Source: Pseudomonas sp. SST3 (GTDB lineage Bacteria > Pseudomonadota > Gammaproteobacteria > Pseudomonadales > Pseudomonadaceae). From it: a stretch of DNA of 64,000 nucleotides. The DNA is taken from assembly GCF_003325755.1 (NCBI RefSeq), contig NZ_QORI02000002.1, positions 186,001 through 250,000 of the forward strand. Reading direction: 5' to 3'. The notes beneath the pieces were generated by a model that made no database searches, was not told where the DNA came from, and saw only the letters and a program-made list of their open reading frames with translations. The position numbers and the translations under genes are program-made. Every line of letters begins with the position of its first letter. Position 1 is the first letter of the stretch. Below are positions 29,701 through 39,084 of this stretch, in pieces.

Positions 29701-30108
29701 ATGCCCAGCCTCAACCCGAGCGCCGAACAACTGGAACACTTCGCCGAGCAGATGCCGGCCGGCGAGCCGATCCTCATGCTCAATCTGCTGCGCTTCAATC
29801 AACAAGCGGCCTATCCGACCGAGAGCGGACATGCGCCATGCAGCGGCAGGGAAGCGTACGCACGCTATAGCCGCACCGCGCTACGCAAGGTACGAGAAGC
29901 CGGGGGCGATGTGCAGGTGGCGGCCAGTGCTCAGGTCGCGCTGATCGCACCGGAGCAGGAAGAGTGGGACGAAATGCTACTGGTGCGATACCCCTCACCG
30001 GAAGCCTTTCTGGCGATGCTCGCGGACGAGGAATATCGCGCAGCAACGCTCCATCGCAGCGCCGCCCTGACCGACTCGCGACTGGTTGCCTGTTCGCCTC
30101 GCGCCTGA
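29701..30108 (+). CDS. DUF1330-like small protein
   Basis: This is 135 aa. The ATG at 29701 has AAGGAG six bases upstream; a longer frame that begins inside kinB is rejected. The protein shows PILMLNLLRFNQQAAYP, GREAYARYSRTALRKVREAG, WDEMLLVRYPSPEAFLAMLA and DEEYRAATLHRSAALTDSRL, the alpha-beta ferredoxin-like pattern of DUF1330/EthD-type dimeric folds. No enzymatic role is known. It lies 35 bp after kinB in the same direction and may be co-expressed; I do not recall such a gene at this position in P. aeruginosa. Confidence 0.8.
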   Translation: MPSLNPSAEQLEHFAEQMPAGEPILMLNLLRFNQQAAYPTESGHAPCSGREAYARYSRTALRKVREAGGDVQVAASAQVALIAPEQEEWDEMLLVRYPSPEAFLAMLADEEYRAATLHRSAALTDSRLVACSPRA

Positions 30109-30115
30109 GAGCGCA

Positions 30116-30892
30116 TCAGGGCTCCATCGCAAGCGCCGCGAGAATCGCCGCGGTTTCTGCATCCGGCTCGCCGTCGAAGCGTGTGGGCCGGTATTTCATC
30201 TGAAAGGCGGCGATCACGTTGCGGGTTTCCAGATCCAGATGGCCGTGTTCCGGCACGTTGTAGCCCTGCTTGACGAGCTGCGTCTGGAACCAGGCCACGT
30301 CCGGTAGTTCCAGCGTGAACAGGCTACGCTGGCGGGCCACCACGGCGGCGTCGGGCCATGGCACCAGGCCAGCGTCGGCCAGGCGTTTCCAGGGAAACAG
30401 CGGACCGGGGTCGACTTTGCGCTGCGGAGCGATGTCACTGTGGCCGATAATGGCCCCCGGTTTCAGGCCATGCCGCTGCATGATGTCCTTGAGCAGCACG
30501 ATCAGCGCGTCGATCTGTTGCTCGGAATAGGGATACCAGAGCCGCCCACGTTCGCTTTCGATATAGCCGCGGTTGATTAGCTCAATGCCGATCGAACTGG
30601 AATTGAGCCAGGTCCGACCGTTCCATTGACTCTCACCGGCATGCCAGGCACGGCGATCCTCCTCCACTAGGCGGTATATGGTCGCGGGGGCCTCGCCGAT
30701 CAGGTAATGGCTGCTGACGCCGTCACCCTTGAGGATTTCCAGTGAGCGCTGCAGATCACTGGAGGTGTAATGCAAGACGATGAACTGGACTCGGCTATCG
30801 TGGCCCAGCGAGCTATGACTGGTATCGATACGCGGGTCGCTGGCGCAGCCGACAAGCAACAGGGCGAACGCAGCTAGGATCAAGGCTTTCAT
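30116..30892 (-). CDS. ampDh2: AmpDh2-like N-acetylmuramoyl-L-alanine amidase lipoprotein
   Basis: This zinc amidase cleaves the MurNAc-L-Ala bond of peptidoglycan or of anhydro-muropeptides and acts in the periplasm. It is 258 aa with a lipoprotein signal (MKALILAAFALLLVGCASDP; lipid Cys16). The amidase_2 domain shows VQFIVLHYTSSDLQRSLEIL, VSSHYLIGEA, WNGRTWLNSSSIGIELINRG and IIGHSDIAPQRKVDPGPLFPW, giving the zinc histidines and Asp. A C-terminal peptidoglycan-binding domain follows (YNVPEHGHLDLETRNVIAAF). Its place after kinB matches P. aeruginosa PA5485 (ampDh2, 259 aa). It converges with the DUF1330 gene. Confidence 0.92.
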   Translation of the reverse strand: MKALILAAFALLLVGCASDPRIDTSHSSLGHDSRVQFIVLHYTSSDLQRSLEILKGDGVSSHYLIGEAPATIYRLVEEDRRAWHAGESQWNGRTWLNSSSIGIELINRGYIESERGRLWYPYSEQQIDALIVLLKDIMQRHGLKPGAIIGHSDIAPQRKVDPGPLFPWKRLADAGLVPWPDAAVVARQRSLFTLELPDVAWFQTQLVKQGYNVPEHGHLDLETRNVIAAFQMKYRPTRFDGEPDAETAAILAALAMEP

Positions 30893-31037
30893 ACGGCACC
30901 TCTGGTCGACAGCGAAATGACGCAGACTAGGCTATTGGGTCGGGCATGTGGCACCCGCTAGATAGCGCCGAGAGAATGGCGCCGGAGCAAAGGAGGGGAT
31001 TATACCGAGGTGACCCGGAGGCTCCCAGCGCGACTGG

Positions 31038-32846
31038 TCAGCCCGCTTCGATACGGTTGCGCCCGGCGCCCTTGGCCCGATAGAGCGCCTGATCGGCGCG
31101 CTCGAAGACCTGCGCAGCACTGTCGGTATCGGCGAAGCTTGCGAGCCCGCCGGATAACGTGACCTGGATGCGTGTCCCTTTGAAGTGAAACGGGCAGTCC
31201 TGAATGCCCAAACGCAGGCTTTCGAGCAGCTGCATGCCCGCCGCCAGAGGCGTCTCAGGAAGCAGCAGTGCGAACTCTTCACCACCGAAACGGGCAATGA
31301 AATCGGACTTGCGCAGCCGCTTGTGCAGCTCGCTGGCGATGATCTTCAGCACGCGATCGCCGGCGAGATGACCGAACCGGTCGTTGATCTGCTTGAAATA
31401 GTCCACGTCGAGTACGGCCAGAAGCAGCTGGTCGCCGTAGCGTTGCTGGCGCGCTACCTCCTGCGTCAGGCGTTCATCCCAGCCTGCGCGATTGGGGAGT
31501 TCGGTCAGCGGGTCCCGCAGCGCCTTCTGTCGCTGCTCCTCGAGATGCTCGCGCATCCCGGCAGCAGATTGCTCCAGGCTCGCGACCCGCCCAACCAGGG
31601 TATTCAGCCGCTCGCTTACCTGCAGCTCATGTGCGCTGCGCTGCTGCTCATAGCTATCGACGGTTTCCAGCAGCCGATCGATGCGGGCCTGAACGATCTG
31701 TTTCAGGCCTGGCAGATCCGTGACATCACGCATGCTGCTTTGCAGCCCATCGAACTGATGACGCAGCGCCTCATTCAGCGCTTGCGCGGTTTCCTGACTC
31801 TGGGCGTGCCCTTGATGTGTGACGCACAGGCTTTCATGCATGGCCGCCAGACGCTCGTTGAGCAATTTCAGGTAGCTCTCGAATTCGCTCTGCCCATGAT
31901 CAGCCGCTGCGACCATCAGTTGCGCAAGATCATCCAGCAGCGGAACCAGCTCATACCAATTCAAGCCCCGCTCGATTCGCTCGCGAAGCGCCAGAACCTT
32001 CGGCTGCTGATGCTCCGGCAGCTGCAGCCCATCGAGCAGATGATACAGCGCAGCCTCCACCCGTTCGGCAATCACGCTGTAGGCGTGCTCAGGCGAGACG
32101 GGAAGAATGTGGCTGCCCATGGCCTCGCCAGCAAACGTAACGGATGCGGTACCTGCCTCCACGCATTGACCATCAGCCAACTCACCGCTGCCTGCGACGA
32201 CAAGCCTTGGCTGCTCGACCATCGTTTGCCATTCACCTTCCGCCCGCGCGCCATCCGTCGCGGTTTCCGCCAGAGTCGCTGACAGGCTCGTCGCGCTTTC
32301 TTCAGAAGCCGCATCGACACTGTGTTCACGCTGTCCGAACAGCTTGCTCAACAAGCCCGTCGATTTACCCGTGCCGGCCATCTGCAAGGTCAATGCGCGA
32401 TCCTGAAGCTCGCCCAGCTCCGCAAGCAGGTCGGGCCATTCAAGCGGCTGAGCGGCGCGCTCGTCGAGCTGTCGGGAGAATTTTTTCAATGGCTTGCGGA
32501 CTTCGCTGGGTAACGGCAAGGCCTGCAGCTGCGCCACGAAACGGTGCAGCGATCGAGTCAAGCGCTCAAGACGTTCCTTCCTGCTCTTTTCGGTAGCCAG
32601 TACGGCGCGCTCGAGCCGCGGGACCAGCGCGCTCAAGCGGTCATCAGGAACGTCGTCGCGTAGCAGTTCGCGAAGCTCACGCATGCAATGCTCGACAGCC
32701 GGATCGGCACCATCCGCGGCATAACTGCTGCGCACCAGACTGCGCCGCAGCAGGTCAACATGCGCTCGCCAGCGCTCCTCGAGCTGCTCATGCTGTTCCA
32801 GCGCGTGTAGATACTTTTCCTTCCAGCGCTGCGCTTCGTCGCTCAT
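31038..32846 (-). CDS. Diguanylate cyclase with long helical N-terminus (PA5487/DgcH-like)
   Basis: This is a 602-aa soluble enzyme predicted to make cyclic di-GMP. The first 430 residues are mostly helical, with an Arg/Glu-rich coiled region (KYLHALEQHEQLEERWRAHV at the start; QVSERLNTLVGRVASLEQSA before the catalytic domain), and no transmembrane helix. The GGDEF domain begins near residue 435 (RDPLTELPNRAGWDERL). The active motif is GGEEF (ARFGGEEFALLLP) with an I-site RKSD five residues upstream. The gene position matches PA5487, a broadly conserved constitutive cyclase. The start is ATG 32846, which overlaps the stop of the upstream phosphatase-family gene, so the two are co-translated. 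Confidence 0.92.
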   Translation of the reverse strand: MSDEAQRWKEKYLHALEQHEQLEERWRAHVDLLRRSLVRSSYAADGADPAVEHCMRELRELLRDDVPDDRLSALVPRLERAVLATEKSRKERLERLTRSLHRFVAQLQALPLPSEVRKPLKKFSRQLDERAAQPLEWPDLLAELGELQDRALTLQMAGTGKSTGLLSKLFGQREHSVDAASEESATSLSATLAETATDGARAEGEWQTMVEQPRLVVAGSGELADGQCVEAGTASVTFAGEAMGSHILPVSPEHAYSVIAERVEAALYHLLDGLQLPEHQQPKVLALRERIERGLNWYELVPLLDDLAQLMVAAADHGQSEFESYLKLLNERLAAMHESLCVTHQGHAQSQETAQALNEALRHQFDGLQSSMRDVTDLPGLKQIVQARIDRLLETVDSYEQQRSAHELQVSERLNTLVGRVASLEQSAAGMREHLEEQRQKALRDPLTELPNRAGWDERLTQEVARQQRYGDQLLLAVLDVDYFKQINDRFGHLAGDRVLKIIASELHKRLRKSDFIARFGGEEFALLLPETPLAAGMQLLESLRLGIQDCPFHFKGTRIQVTLSGGLASFADTDSAAQVFERADQALYRAKGAGRNRIEAG

Positions 32847-33712
32847 ATCACAGCGCCAGCCGGTATTGGCAAGGCATCGCCTCGCAGCGAGTCGGGCAAG
32901 CGGATTTCAACAGCGACCGGTAGGTGATCCGAACTGGCCTGCGCCAGTACATCAACCCGTTCGAGCGTCAGGCTGGGGCTCAACAAGATGTGATCGAGAC
33001 AGCGCTGCGGCCGCCAGCTGGGGAAGGTCGCCTGGATCTGCGGAGCCTGCAGTCCAAGGTCGCGAAGCGGTGAATACTCCAGCAGATCACTCGCATGGGT
33101 GTTCATGTCGCCCATCAGGACCTGATGACGATAGCCGCCGATCAGATCGCGGATATAGGCCAGTTGCCGCGTTCTCGCGCCGCCGCCGAGCGCCAGGTGC
33201 ATCACCACCACCACCAACGCGTCCTCACCCTCGCCAAACCGCAGCAGGATGGCGCCGCGACCGGACGGACCGGGCAGTGGGTGATCTTCCAGACCCTGTG
33301 GTTCGAGACGGCTGAGCACGCCGTTGCTGTGCTGGGCGAAGCGGCCGAGATTTCGGTTCAGCTGTTGGTACCAATACGGAAAGGCGCCAAGCTGCGCGAG
33401 ATGTTCTACCTGATTGATATAGCCGGAGCGCAGGCTGCCGCCATCGGCTTCTTGCAGCGCAACCAGATCGTAGTTACCGAGCAAGTCGCCAATGCGCTGC
33501 AAATTCCCGGCTCGCCCTGGATGCGGCAGCAGGTGCTGCCAGCTACGCGTCAGATAATGATGGAAGCGCTCGGTGCTGATGCCAACTTGGATGTTGAAGC
33601 TCAGCAGCCGCAACCGGCCATCGCAGGGTAGTCCGATGGCGTCCAGACAGAGCGGATTGACGCGCGCCTGGCCTGGGCCGGCCAGGCGCGGTGAACTCCA
33701 ACGGCGCAGCAT
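32843..33712 (-). CDS. Endonuclease/exonuclease/phosphatase (EEP) family protein
   Basis: This is a 289-aa protein of the DNase I-like superfamily. The metal and catalytic residues are visible as LRLLSFNIQVG (Asn), DLVALQEADGG (Glu), VVVMHLALGG (His), QVLMGDMNTHASD (Asp/Asn) and SSDHLPVAVEIRL (Asp-His). It could act on nucleic acid, lipid head groups or inositol-type substrates; sequence alone does not decide. It has no signal peptide. The position corresponds to PA5488. Its stop overlaps the cyclase start by four bases, a coupling that suggests a shared regulatory need. The ATG at 33712 lies six bases from the dsbA stop. Confidence 0.88.
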   Translation of the reverse strand: MLRRWSSPRLAGPGQARVNPLCLDAIGLPCDGRLRLLSFNIQVGISTERFHHYLTRSWQHLLPHPGRAGNLQRIGDLLGNYDLVALQEADGGSLRSGYINQVEHLAQLGAFPYWYQQLNRNLGRFAQHSNGVLSRLEPQGLEDHPLPGPSGRGAILLRFGEGEDALVVVVMHLALGGGARTRQLAYIRDLIGGYRHQVLMGDMNTHASDLLEYSPLRDLGLQAPQIQATFPSWRPQRCLDHILLSPSLTLERVDVLAQASSDHLPVAVEIRLPDSLRGDALPIPAGAVI

Positions 33713-33718
33713 GGCTGC

Positions 33719-34348
33719 TTACCGAGCTGCGCGTTCTTTTTCGATAAGGAAATCAGCCACTTCAAGGGCGCGCTGCGGGCCACCGGCAGAGCCGATGTCA
33801 AAACGGTACTTGCCGTTGACGATCATCACCGGAACGCCAGTGATCTGGTAGGCCATGGCCAGTTTCTTGGCCTGCTCGGCACGGCTCTTAACTCCGAATG
33901 AGTTGTAGGCCTTGATGAATGCTTCATGATCGACGCCCTGCTCGGCGAGGAACTCGGCCATTTTTTCCGGCGTGTCCAGCTTCTTGCCATCGCGGTGATA
34001 GGCGTGGAACACCGCGTCGTGAACGCTCTGGTCGACGTTCATCGACTCCAGCGCCAGGAACATCTGACCATGGACATTCCAGACGCCGCCGAACATAGCC
34101 GGGATGCGCTTGAAATCCACGTCGTCAGGTAGCTGCTCGACCCAAGGATTGATGATCGGCTCGAACTGATAGCAGTGCGGGCAGCCATACCAGAACAGCT
34201 CAACGACTTCGATCTTCGCCGGCTCGGCTACCGGGACCGGATTCTTGAGTTCGACATACTCTTTGCCCGCCTGGAATTCCGCCGCGTGAGCCGGCAAGCC
34301 GAACAGGCTGGCGGTGACGAGTACGGCACTGAGAACGAGTTTACGCAT
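33719..34348 (-). CDS. dsbA: DsbA, periplasmic thiol:disulfide oxidoreductase
   Basis: This protein oxidises cysteine pairs in exported proteins. It is 209 aa; the start at 34348 (MRKLVLSAVLVTASLFGLPA) gives a proper signal peptide ending HAAEF, with GGGAG upstream; the frame is open to 34399 without a good site. The active site CPHC is at residues 56-59 (ELFWYGCPHCYQF), and the cis-Pro loop appears as ITGVPVMIVNGKYRF near 165. The position after cytochrome c4 and before the EEP gene matches PA5489. Confidence 0.95.
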   Translation of the reverse strand: MRKLVLSAVLVTASLFGLPAHAAEFQAGKEYVELKNPVPVAEPAKIEVVELFWYGCPHCYQFEPIINPWVEQLPDDVDFKRIPAMFGGVWNVHGQMFLALESMNVDQSVHDAVFHAYHRDGKKLDTPEKMAEFLAEQGVDHEAFIKAYNSFGVKSRAEQAKKLAMAYQITGVPVMIVNGKYRFDIGSAGGPQRALEVADFLIEKERAAR

Positions 34349-34474
34349 GGTGACTCCCTTGGCTTTGAACGGCTGACCGATAGCGTCAGGCTGCAGCAAA
34401 TCATATTTACTCGCCAGCGCTTTTCACCACTTTTCAATATCTTGACAATCATTGTAGCGGCACAAAAAACAAAA

Positions 34475-34505
34475 AAGGCGTTCAGGTTCGAAACCTGAAC
34501 GCCTT
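34475..34505 (-). terminator. Rho-independent terminator after cytochrome c4
   Basis: GGCGTTCAGGTT (34477-34488) pairs with AACCTGAACGCC (34492-34503), extended by AA/TT, over a 3-nt loop. On the minus strand a long T-rich run follows (plus strand AAAAAACAAAAAA at 34464-34476). It ends the minus-strand cytochrome gene and separates it from dsbA. Confidence 0.92.
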
Positions 34506-34529
34506 CCCGGACGGCCGCAGCCGATGCTG

Positions 34530-35162
34530 TCAGTGCAGACCCTGAATGTAGCTCGACAGGGCTTCGATGTCTTTGTTGCTCAGCTTCGACGCGATGGTGC
34601 GCATAATCGCCGTATCGCCATCATTGGTGCGATTGCCTTCGCGGAAATCGGTCAACTGCTTGGCCGTGTAAGCGGCGTGTTGGCCACCCAGCTGCGGGAA
34701 GCCCGCCAGGTCATTGCCGACGCCGTCCGGTGCATGGCAACCAGTGCAGGATGGCATTCCCAGATCCAGCTTGCCGCCGCGGTACAGCTTTTCACCTTGC
34801 TCGACCAGCGCCGGATCCGCCATGCCAACCGTCATCTCCTGGCTGGCGAAGTAGGCTGCGATATCGGCGAGATCCTGGTCGCTGTACGGATCGAGCATGC
34901 CGGTCATTTCCAGCACTTTGCGCCCGGCATCTTCCGGAGCGCCCGGCGTGCTACCGGCCTTGATATCCTGCAGCTGCTTGAACAGATAGCTCTCGCCCTG
35001 ACCTGCAAGTTTGGGGAAGTTCGGTGCGGCACTGTTGCCATCGGCACCGTGGCAGGCGCCACAGACTGCAACCTTCTCCTGACCGGCTTCGGCATTACCA
35101 GCCGCATGGGCGATACCGGTGATGCCAAGGGTCAACAGCAGACTCACGAGTACTTTGTTCAT
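34530..35162 (-). CDS. cc4: Cytochrome c4 (diheme)
   Basis: This is a periplasmic, membrane-associated diheme electron carrier to terminal oxidases. It is 210 aa from ATG 35162 (MNKVLVSLLLTLGITGIAHA signal, then AGNAEAGQEK); a TTG four codons earlier is unlikely. Heme motifs are CGACH at residues 34-38 and CTGCH in the second domain (MPSCTGCHAPDG); the axial Met candidates are in EMTGMLDPYSDQDLADIAAY and the C-terminal domain. The mature sequence corresponds to the structurally characterised P. stutzeri cytochrome c4, as far as I remember it, which supports the species-group assignment. Confidence 0.95.
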   Translation of the reverse strand: MNKVLVSLLLTLGITGIAHAAGNAEAGQEKVAVCGACHGADGNSAAPNFPKLAGQGESYLFKQLQDIKAGSTPGAPEDAGRKVLEMTGMLDPYSDQDLADIAAYFASQEMTVGMADPALVEQGEKLYRGGKLDLGMPSCTGCHAPDGVGNDLAGFPQLGGQHAAYTAKQLTDFREGNRTNDGDTAIMRTIASKLSNKDIEALSSYIQGLH

Positions 35163-35424
35163 CAGCTCATCCAACTACGGCTAAGGGGTTATAGAAAGAA
35201 TCCTGTTCGGCAACGGGCCGCTCGGGCCATGGCCGTTGCTCGTAAAAGTGGCGTCTGGTTCGTCAATCGAACGGCTCTATTGGCCGCTTGGTGCCGGCAG
35301 CTGACAAGCCGCTGACCAGCTCGTTTAAGACCAAAGCGCACACAAAATCTGCGGCATTATATACTGGCGCTCTTGAAACGGAAATGAACCATTGCCGCAC
35401 CCCTGCGCACTCACCGGAATACCC
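35163..35424. promoter_or_regulatory. Divergent promoter region cytochrome c4 / engB
   Basis: This 262-bp region has a plus-strand -10-like TATACT at 35360-35365, about 60 bp upstream of engB, and a minus-strand -10-like TATAAC (plus GTTATA, 35188-35193) 26 bp upstream of the cytochrome start. Neither has a strong -35. No gene is evident. Confidence 0.4.
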
Positions 35425-36084
35425 ATGCTCCCAAAAAACCCGATTCTCGGCCTCTGCCAGCAAGCCACGTTCATGACCAGCGCCGCCAAGGTCGATCAAT
35501 GCCCGGCTGACGAGGGCCTTGAAGTCGCTTTCGCCGGCCGTTCGAATGCGGGCAAATCCAGTGCGCTGAACACACTCACCCATGCCAGCCTCGCCCGTAC
35601 GTCGAAGACGCCTGGGCGTACCCAGCTGCTCAATTTTTTCCGTCTCGACGATCATCATCGCCTGGTCGACCTTCCGGGTTACGGCTATGCGAAGGTGCCG
35701 ATCCCATTGAAGCAGCACTGGCAGCGCCATCTCGAGGCCTACCTGAGCAGTCGAGAAAGCCTCGCCGGCGTGTTTCTGATGATGGATATCCGCCACCCGC
35801 TGACCGAGTTCGACCGGATGATGCTCGACTGGTCCAGTGCCAGTGAGATGCCGCTGCACATCCTATTGACCAAATCCGACAAACTCGCCTTCGGTGCGGC
35901 GAAGAACGCTCTGATGGCGATTCAGCGCGACATTCGCAAGGGCTGGGGAGACGGTGTCAGCGTACAGTTGTTTTCGGCGCCGAAACGCCAGGGTGTGGAA
36001 GAGGCACAGCTGAAGCTCGCCGAACTGCTGGGGATGGTTGACGAATACACTGACGAAACCGACGACGAACAGCCAAAAGCCTGA
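35425..36084 (+). CDS. engB: EngB/YihA (YsxC) ribosome-biogenesis GTPase
   Basis: This is an essential GTPase for 50S subunit assembly. It is 219 aa from ATG 35425 ([20 protein letters not shown]). G motifs are G1 GRSNAGKSS (residues 38-46), G2-region [16 protein letters not shown]3 DLPGYG, G4 LTKSDK and G5 SAPKRQG. The length is normal. Upstream cytochrome c4 and dsbA match P. aeruginosa PA5489-5492. In that species the ErsA small RNA and polA come next; here the following gene is gcvP, so a chromosomal junction lies just downstream. Confidence 0.95.
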   Translation: MLPKNPILGLCQQATFMTSAAKVDQCPADEGLEVAFAGRSNAGKSSALNTLTHASLARTSKTPGRTQLLNFFRLDDHHRLVDLPGYGYAKVPIPLKQHWQRHLEAYLSSRESLAGVFLMMDIRHPLTEFDRMMLDWSSASEMPLHILLTKSDKLAFGAAKNALMAIQRDIRKGWGDGVSVQLFSAPKRQGVEEAQLKLAELLGMVDEYTDETDDEQPKA

Positions 36085-36105
36085 CCCGCCGATAACCGCC
36101 AAACC

Positions 36106-36135
36106 GCCCGCTCTGCCTATCAGCGCAGAGCGGGC
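36106..36135. terminator. Hairpin at the engB/gcvP convergent junction
   Basis: GCCCGCTCTGC (36106-36116) pairs perfectly with GCAGAGCGGGC (36125-36135) over an 8-nt loop. It lies between two convergent stops, so it may act on both transcripts. T-runs are lacking, which lowers confidence in intrinsic termination. Confidence 0.6.
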
Positions 36136-36147
36136 AGTCACTCACCA

Positions 36148-39024
36148 CTACTCGCGATAATCTTCAACCGGCACGCATGCGCAGAACAGGTTGCGGTCAC
36201 CGAAGACGTTATCGACCCGATTCACAGCCGGCCAATACTTATGCGCCTGGGTGTGAGCGCTTGGCGTCACACCCTCAGCGATACTGTAGGGTCGATCCCA
36301 GGGGTTGATCACATCAGCCAGGGTGTGCGGCGCGCGTACCAGCGGGTTGTCCTCGGCCGGCCAGCCACCATCCTGAACCTTGGCGATCTCGGCGCGAATG
36401 CTCAGCATCGCCTCGACGAAGCGATCCAACTCCACCTTCGACTCGCTCTCGGTAGGCTCGATCATCAGCGTGCCTGGTACCGGGAACGACATGGTGGGCG
36501 CATGGAAGCCGTAGTCGATCAGACGCTTGGCGACATCTTCTTCGGTGATGCCGGTCTGTGCCTTGAGCGGCCGCAGGTCGATGATGCATTCGTGCGCCAC
36601 GCGCCCGTTGCGGCCGCTGTAGAGCACCGGAAAAGCATCGCCCAGACGCATCGCCAGATAATTCGCGCTGAGGATCGCCACCTCGGTGGCGTCGCGCAAC
36701 TGCGGTCCCATCATGGCGATGTACATCCAGCTGATCGGCAAAATGCTGGCGCTGCCCCAGGGTGCCGCACTGACCGCGCCGTTCTCTGGTTTTGGTCCTT
36801 GCAGCTCGATCACCGGATGATTGGAAACGAAGGGCTGCAGGTGCGCCTTGATGCCGATCGGCCCCATGCCCGGACCACCACCGCCGTGAGGGATACAGAA
36901 GGTCTTGTGCAGGTTCATGTGCGAGACATCAGCACCGATGTCTGCCGGCCGCGCCAGGCCGACCTGGGCGTTGAGGTTGGCACCATCCATATAGACCTGG
37001 CCGCCCTGGGCATGAATCGCCTCACAGATCTCGCGAATCCCTTCCTCGTAGACACCATGGGTCGACGGGTAGGTGATCATCAGGCAGGACAGCTTGTCAC
37101 CAGCCTCCGCGGCCTTGCGCTTGAGATCTTCCAGGTCGACATTGCCGGCCTTATCGCACTCGACGATGACCACTCGCATGCTGACCATCTGCGCCGACGC
37201 CGGGTTGGTGCCGTGCGCAGATGACGGAATCAGGCAGATGTCACGCTGCGCTTCGCCGCGGCTCTCGTGATATTTGCGAATCGCCACCAGCCCGGCGTAC
37301 TCGCCCTGAGCGCCCGAGTTCGGCTGCATCGAGATCGCATCAAAACCGGTGATGGCGCAGAGCCAGGCTTCCAGTTCCTCGATCATCAGTTTGTAGCCCT
37401 GGGCCTGCTCGCGCGGCGCGAAGGGGTGCAGGTTGGCGAATTCCGGCCAGGTGATGGGGATCATCTCGCTGGTGGCGTTCAGCTTCATGGTGCAGGAACC
37501 GAGCGGAATCATCGCCTGGTTCAATGCCAGATCCTTGTTTTCCAGCTGCTTGAGATAGCGCAGCATCTCGGTTTCGCTGTGATGGGTATTGAACACCGGA
37601 TGCGACAAGTACCCGCTGCTACGCTGCAGCTCGGCCGGTATGCCGCTGGCGACATCGCCCGCGTCCAGCCTGGCTATTTCAAGTCCGTGATCCGCGCCGA
37701 GGAACACTGCCAGCAACTGCTCTACGGTCTCTTCGCTGCAGGTCTCGTCAAGGCTGACGCCCAACTTGCCGCGGCCGAGAATACGCAGATTGATCCGCGC
37801 GGCCTGTGCGCTTTCGACAATCGCGGTTTGCGCGCCCCCCACATCCAGCGTGAGGGTGTCGAAGAAGTGGCGGTTGACGCGCTTGATGCCGTGCTGCTCC
37901 AGCGCGCCGGCCAGAATGGAGGTCAGCCGGTGGGTGCGCTGAGCGATGCGTTTGAGACCCTCGGGACCGTGATAGACGGCGTAGCAGCTGGCAATATTGG
38001 CCAGCAGCACCTGGGCGGTGCAAATGTTGGAATTGGCTTTCTCGCGACGGATGTGCTGCTCGCGTGTCTGCAGCGCCATGCGCAGCGCGGTGTTGCCGCG
38101 GGCGTCTTTAGAGACACCGATGATGCGGCCCGGCATGGCCCGCTTGAACGCATCACGGGTGGCGAAGTAGGCCGCATGCGGACCGCCGTAACCCATCGGC
38201 ACACCGAAGCGCTGGGTCGAGCCGAGCACCACGTCGGCACCGAGCTCACCTGGTGGGGTCAGCAGCAACAAGCTGAGCAGATCAGCGGCGACACAGGCCA
38301 GCGCCTGCTGCGCGTGCAATTGCTCGATAGCCGGGCGAAGATCACGAATCTCGCCATGGGTGTCGGGGTATTGCAGCAGCGCCCCGAACACTTCCTGCGC
38401 CGCGATATCCTCGATCGCCCCGACCACCAGTTCGAAGCCGAAGGCCTCAGCACGGGTCTGCACCACCGAGAGCGTCTGCGGGTGGCAATTCTCGTCAACG
38501 AAGAAGCGATTGCTCTTGCTCTTGGCCATGCGCCTCGCCAGGGTCATGGCCTCGGCCGCCGCGGTCGCCTCATCGAGTAGCGAGGCGTTGGCCAGATCCA
38601 GCCCGGTAAGGTCGATGGTCAACTGCTGGAAATTCAGCAACGCCTCCAGGCGGCCCTGGGCTATCTCCGGCTGATAAGGGGTGTAGGCGGTATACCAGCC
38701 CGGATTCTCCAGTACGTTGCGCAGGATCACCGGCGGTGTGATGGTGCCGTGATAGCCCATGCCGATCAGGCTTGTCCAGAGCTGGTTCTGCTCGGCGTAG
38801 CTGCGCAGTCGTGCCAGTGCGCCCTCTTCATCCAGCGCCGGCGGCAATGCCAGCTCACCCTTGAGGCGGATCGCCGGCGGCACGGTTTGCTCGACCAGCT
38901 CTTCGCGGCTGGACAGCCCGAGCGAATCGAGCATGGCCTGCTGTTCAGCCGCATCGGGACCGAGATGACGACGCAGAAAGGCGTCAGATTGCTGAAGCTG
39001 GGAAAGGCGCGGCATTTGGGGCAT
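36148..39024 (-). CDS. gcvP: Glycine dehydrogenase (decarboxylating), P protein
   Basis: This PLP enzyme of the glycine cleavage system decarboxylates glycine and passes aminomethyl to lipoyl-GcvH. It is 958 aa from ATG 39024 ([20 protein letters not shown]); the frame extends upstream through the terminator hairpin and is rejected there. The PLP lysine is in [19 protein letters not shown]; other signatures are [20 protein letters not shown] and [20 protein letters not shown]. It lies downstream of gcvT and gcvH on the same strand; a terminator-like hairpin separates it from gcvH, so its level may be set lower. Confidence 0.97.
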   Translation of the reverse strand: MPQMPRLSQLQQSDAFLRRHLGPDAAEQQAMLDSLGLSSREELVEQTVPPAIRLKGELALPPALDEEGALARLRSYAEQNQLWTSLIGMGYHGTITPPVILRNVLENPGWYTAYTPYQPEIAQGRLEALLNFQQLTIDLTGLDLANASLLDEATAAAEAMTLARRMAKSKSNRFFVDENCHPQTLSVVQTRAEAFGFELVVGAIEDIAAQEVFGALLQYPDTHGEIRDLRPAIEQLHAQQALACVAADLLSLLLLTPPGELGADVVLGSTQRFGVPMGYGGPHAAYFATRDAFKRAMPGRIIGVSKDARGNTALRMALQTREQHIRREKANSNICTAQVLLANIASCYAVYHGPEGLKRIAQRTHRLTSILAGALEQHGIKRVNRHFFDTLTLDVGGAQTAIVESAQAARINLRILGRGKLGVSLDETCSEETVEQLLAVFLGADHGLEIARLDAGDVASGIPAELQRSSGYLSHPVFNTHHSETEMLRYLKQLENKDLALNQAMIPLGSCTMKLNATSEMIPITWPEFANLHPFAPREQAQGYKLMIEELEAWLCAITGFDAISMQPNSGAQGEYAGLVAIRKYHESRGEAQRDICLIPSSAHGTNPASAQMVSMRVVIVECDKAGNVDLEDLKRKAAEAGDKLSCLMITYPSTHGVYEEGIREICEAIHAQGGQVYMDGANLNAQVGLARPADIGADVSHMNLHKTFCIPHGGGGPGMGPIGIKAHLQPFVSNHPVIELQGPKPENGAVSAAPWGSASILPISWMYIAMMGPQLRDATEVAILSANYLAMRLGDAFPVLYSGRNGRVAHECIIDLRPLKAQTGITEEDVAKRLIDYGFHAPTMSFPVPGTLMIEPTESESKVELDRFVEAMLSIRAEIAKVQDGGWPAEDNPLVRAPHTLADVINPWDRPYSIAEGVTPSAHTQAHKYWPAVNRVDNVFGDRNLFCACVPVEDYRE

Positions 39025-39046
39025 GACTGCTACTCTCGGAAAAAGG

Positions 39047-39072
39047 AAAGCCCCGACATCGCGGGGCTTTTT
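39047..39072 (-). terminator. Terminator-like hairpin between gcvH and gcvP
   Basis: AAAGCCCCG (39047-39055) pairs with CGGGGCTTT (39062-39070) over a 6-nt loop. On the minus strand a pyrimidine-rich tract with TTTTT follows shortly; on the plus strand TTTTT follows directly. For the gcv operon it should act as an attenuator or partial terminator after gcvH, and gcvP must be reached by read-through or from its own start. Confidence 0.75.
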
Positions 39073-39084
39073 CATAGGGAACGC

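Noticed and set aside
37267..38580. 437-codon plus-strand open frame
   Set aside because: It is antisense to gcvP, which is fully conserved on the minus strand.
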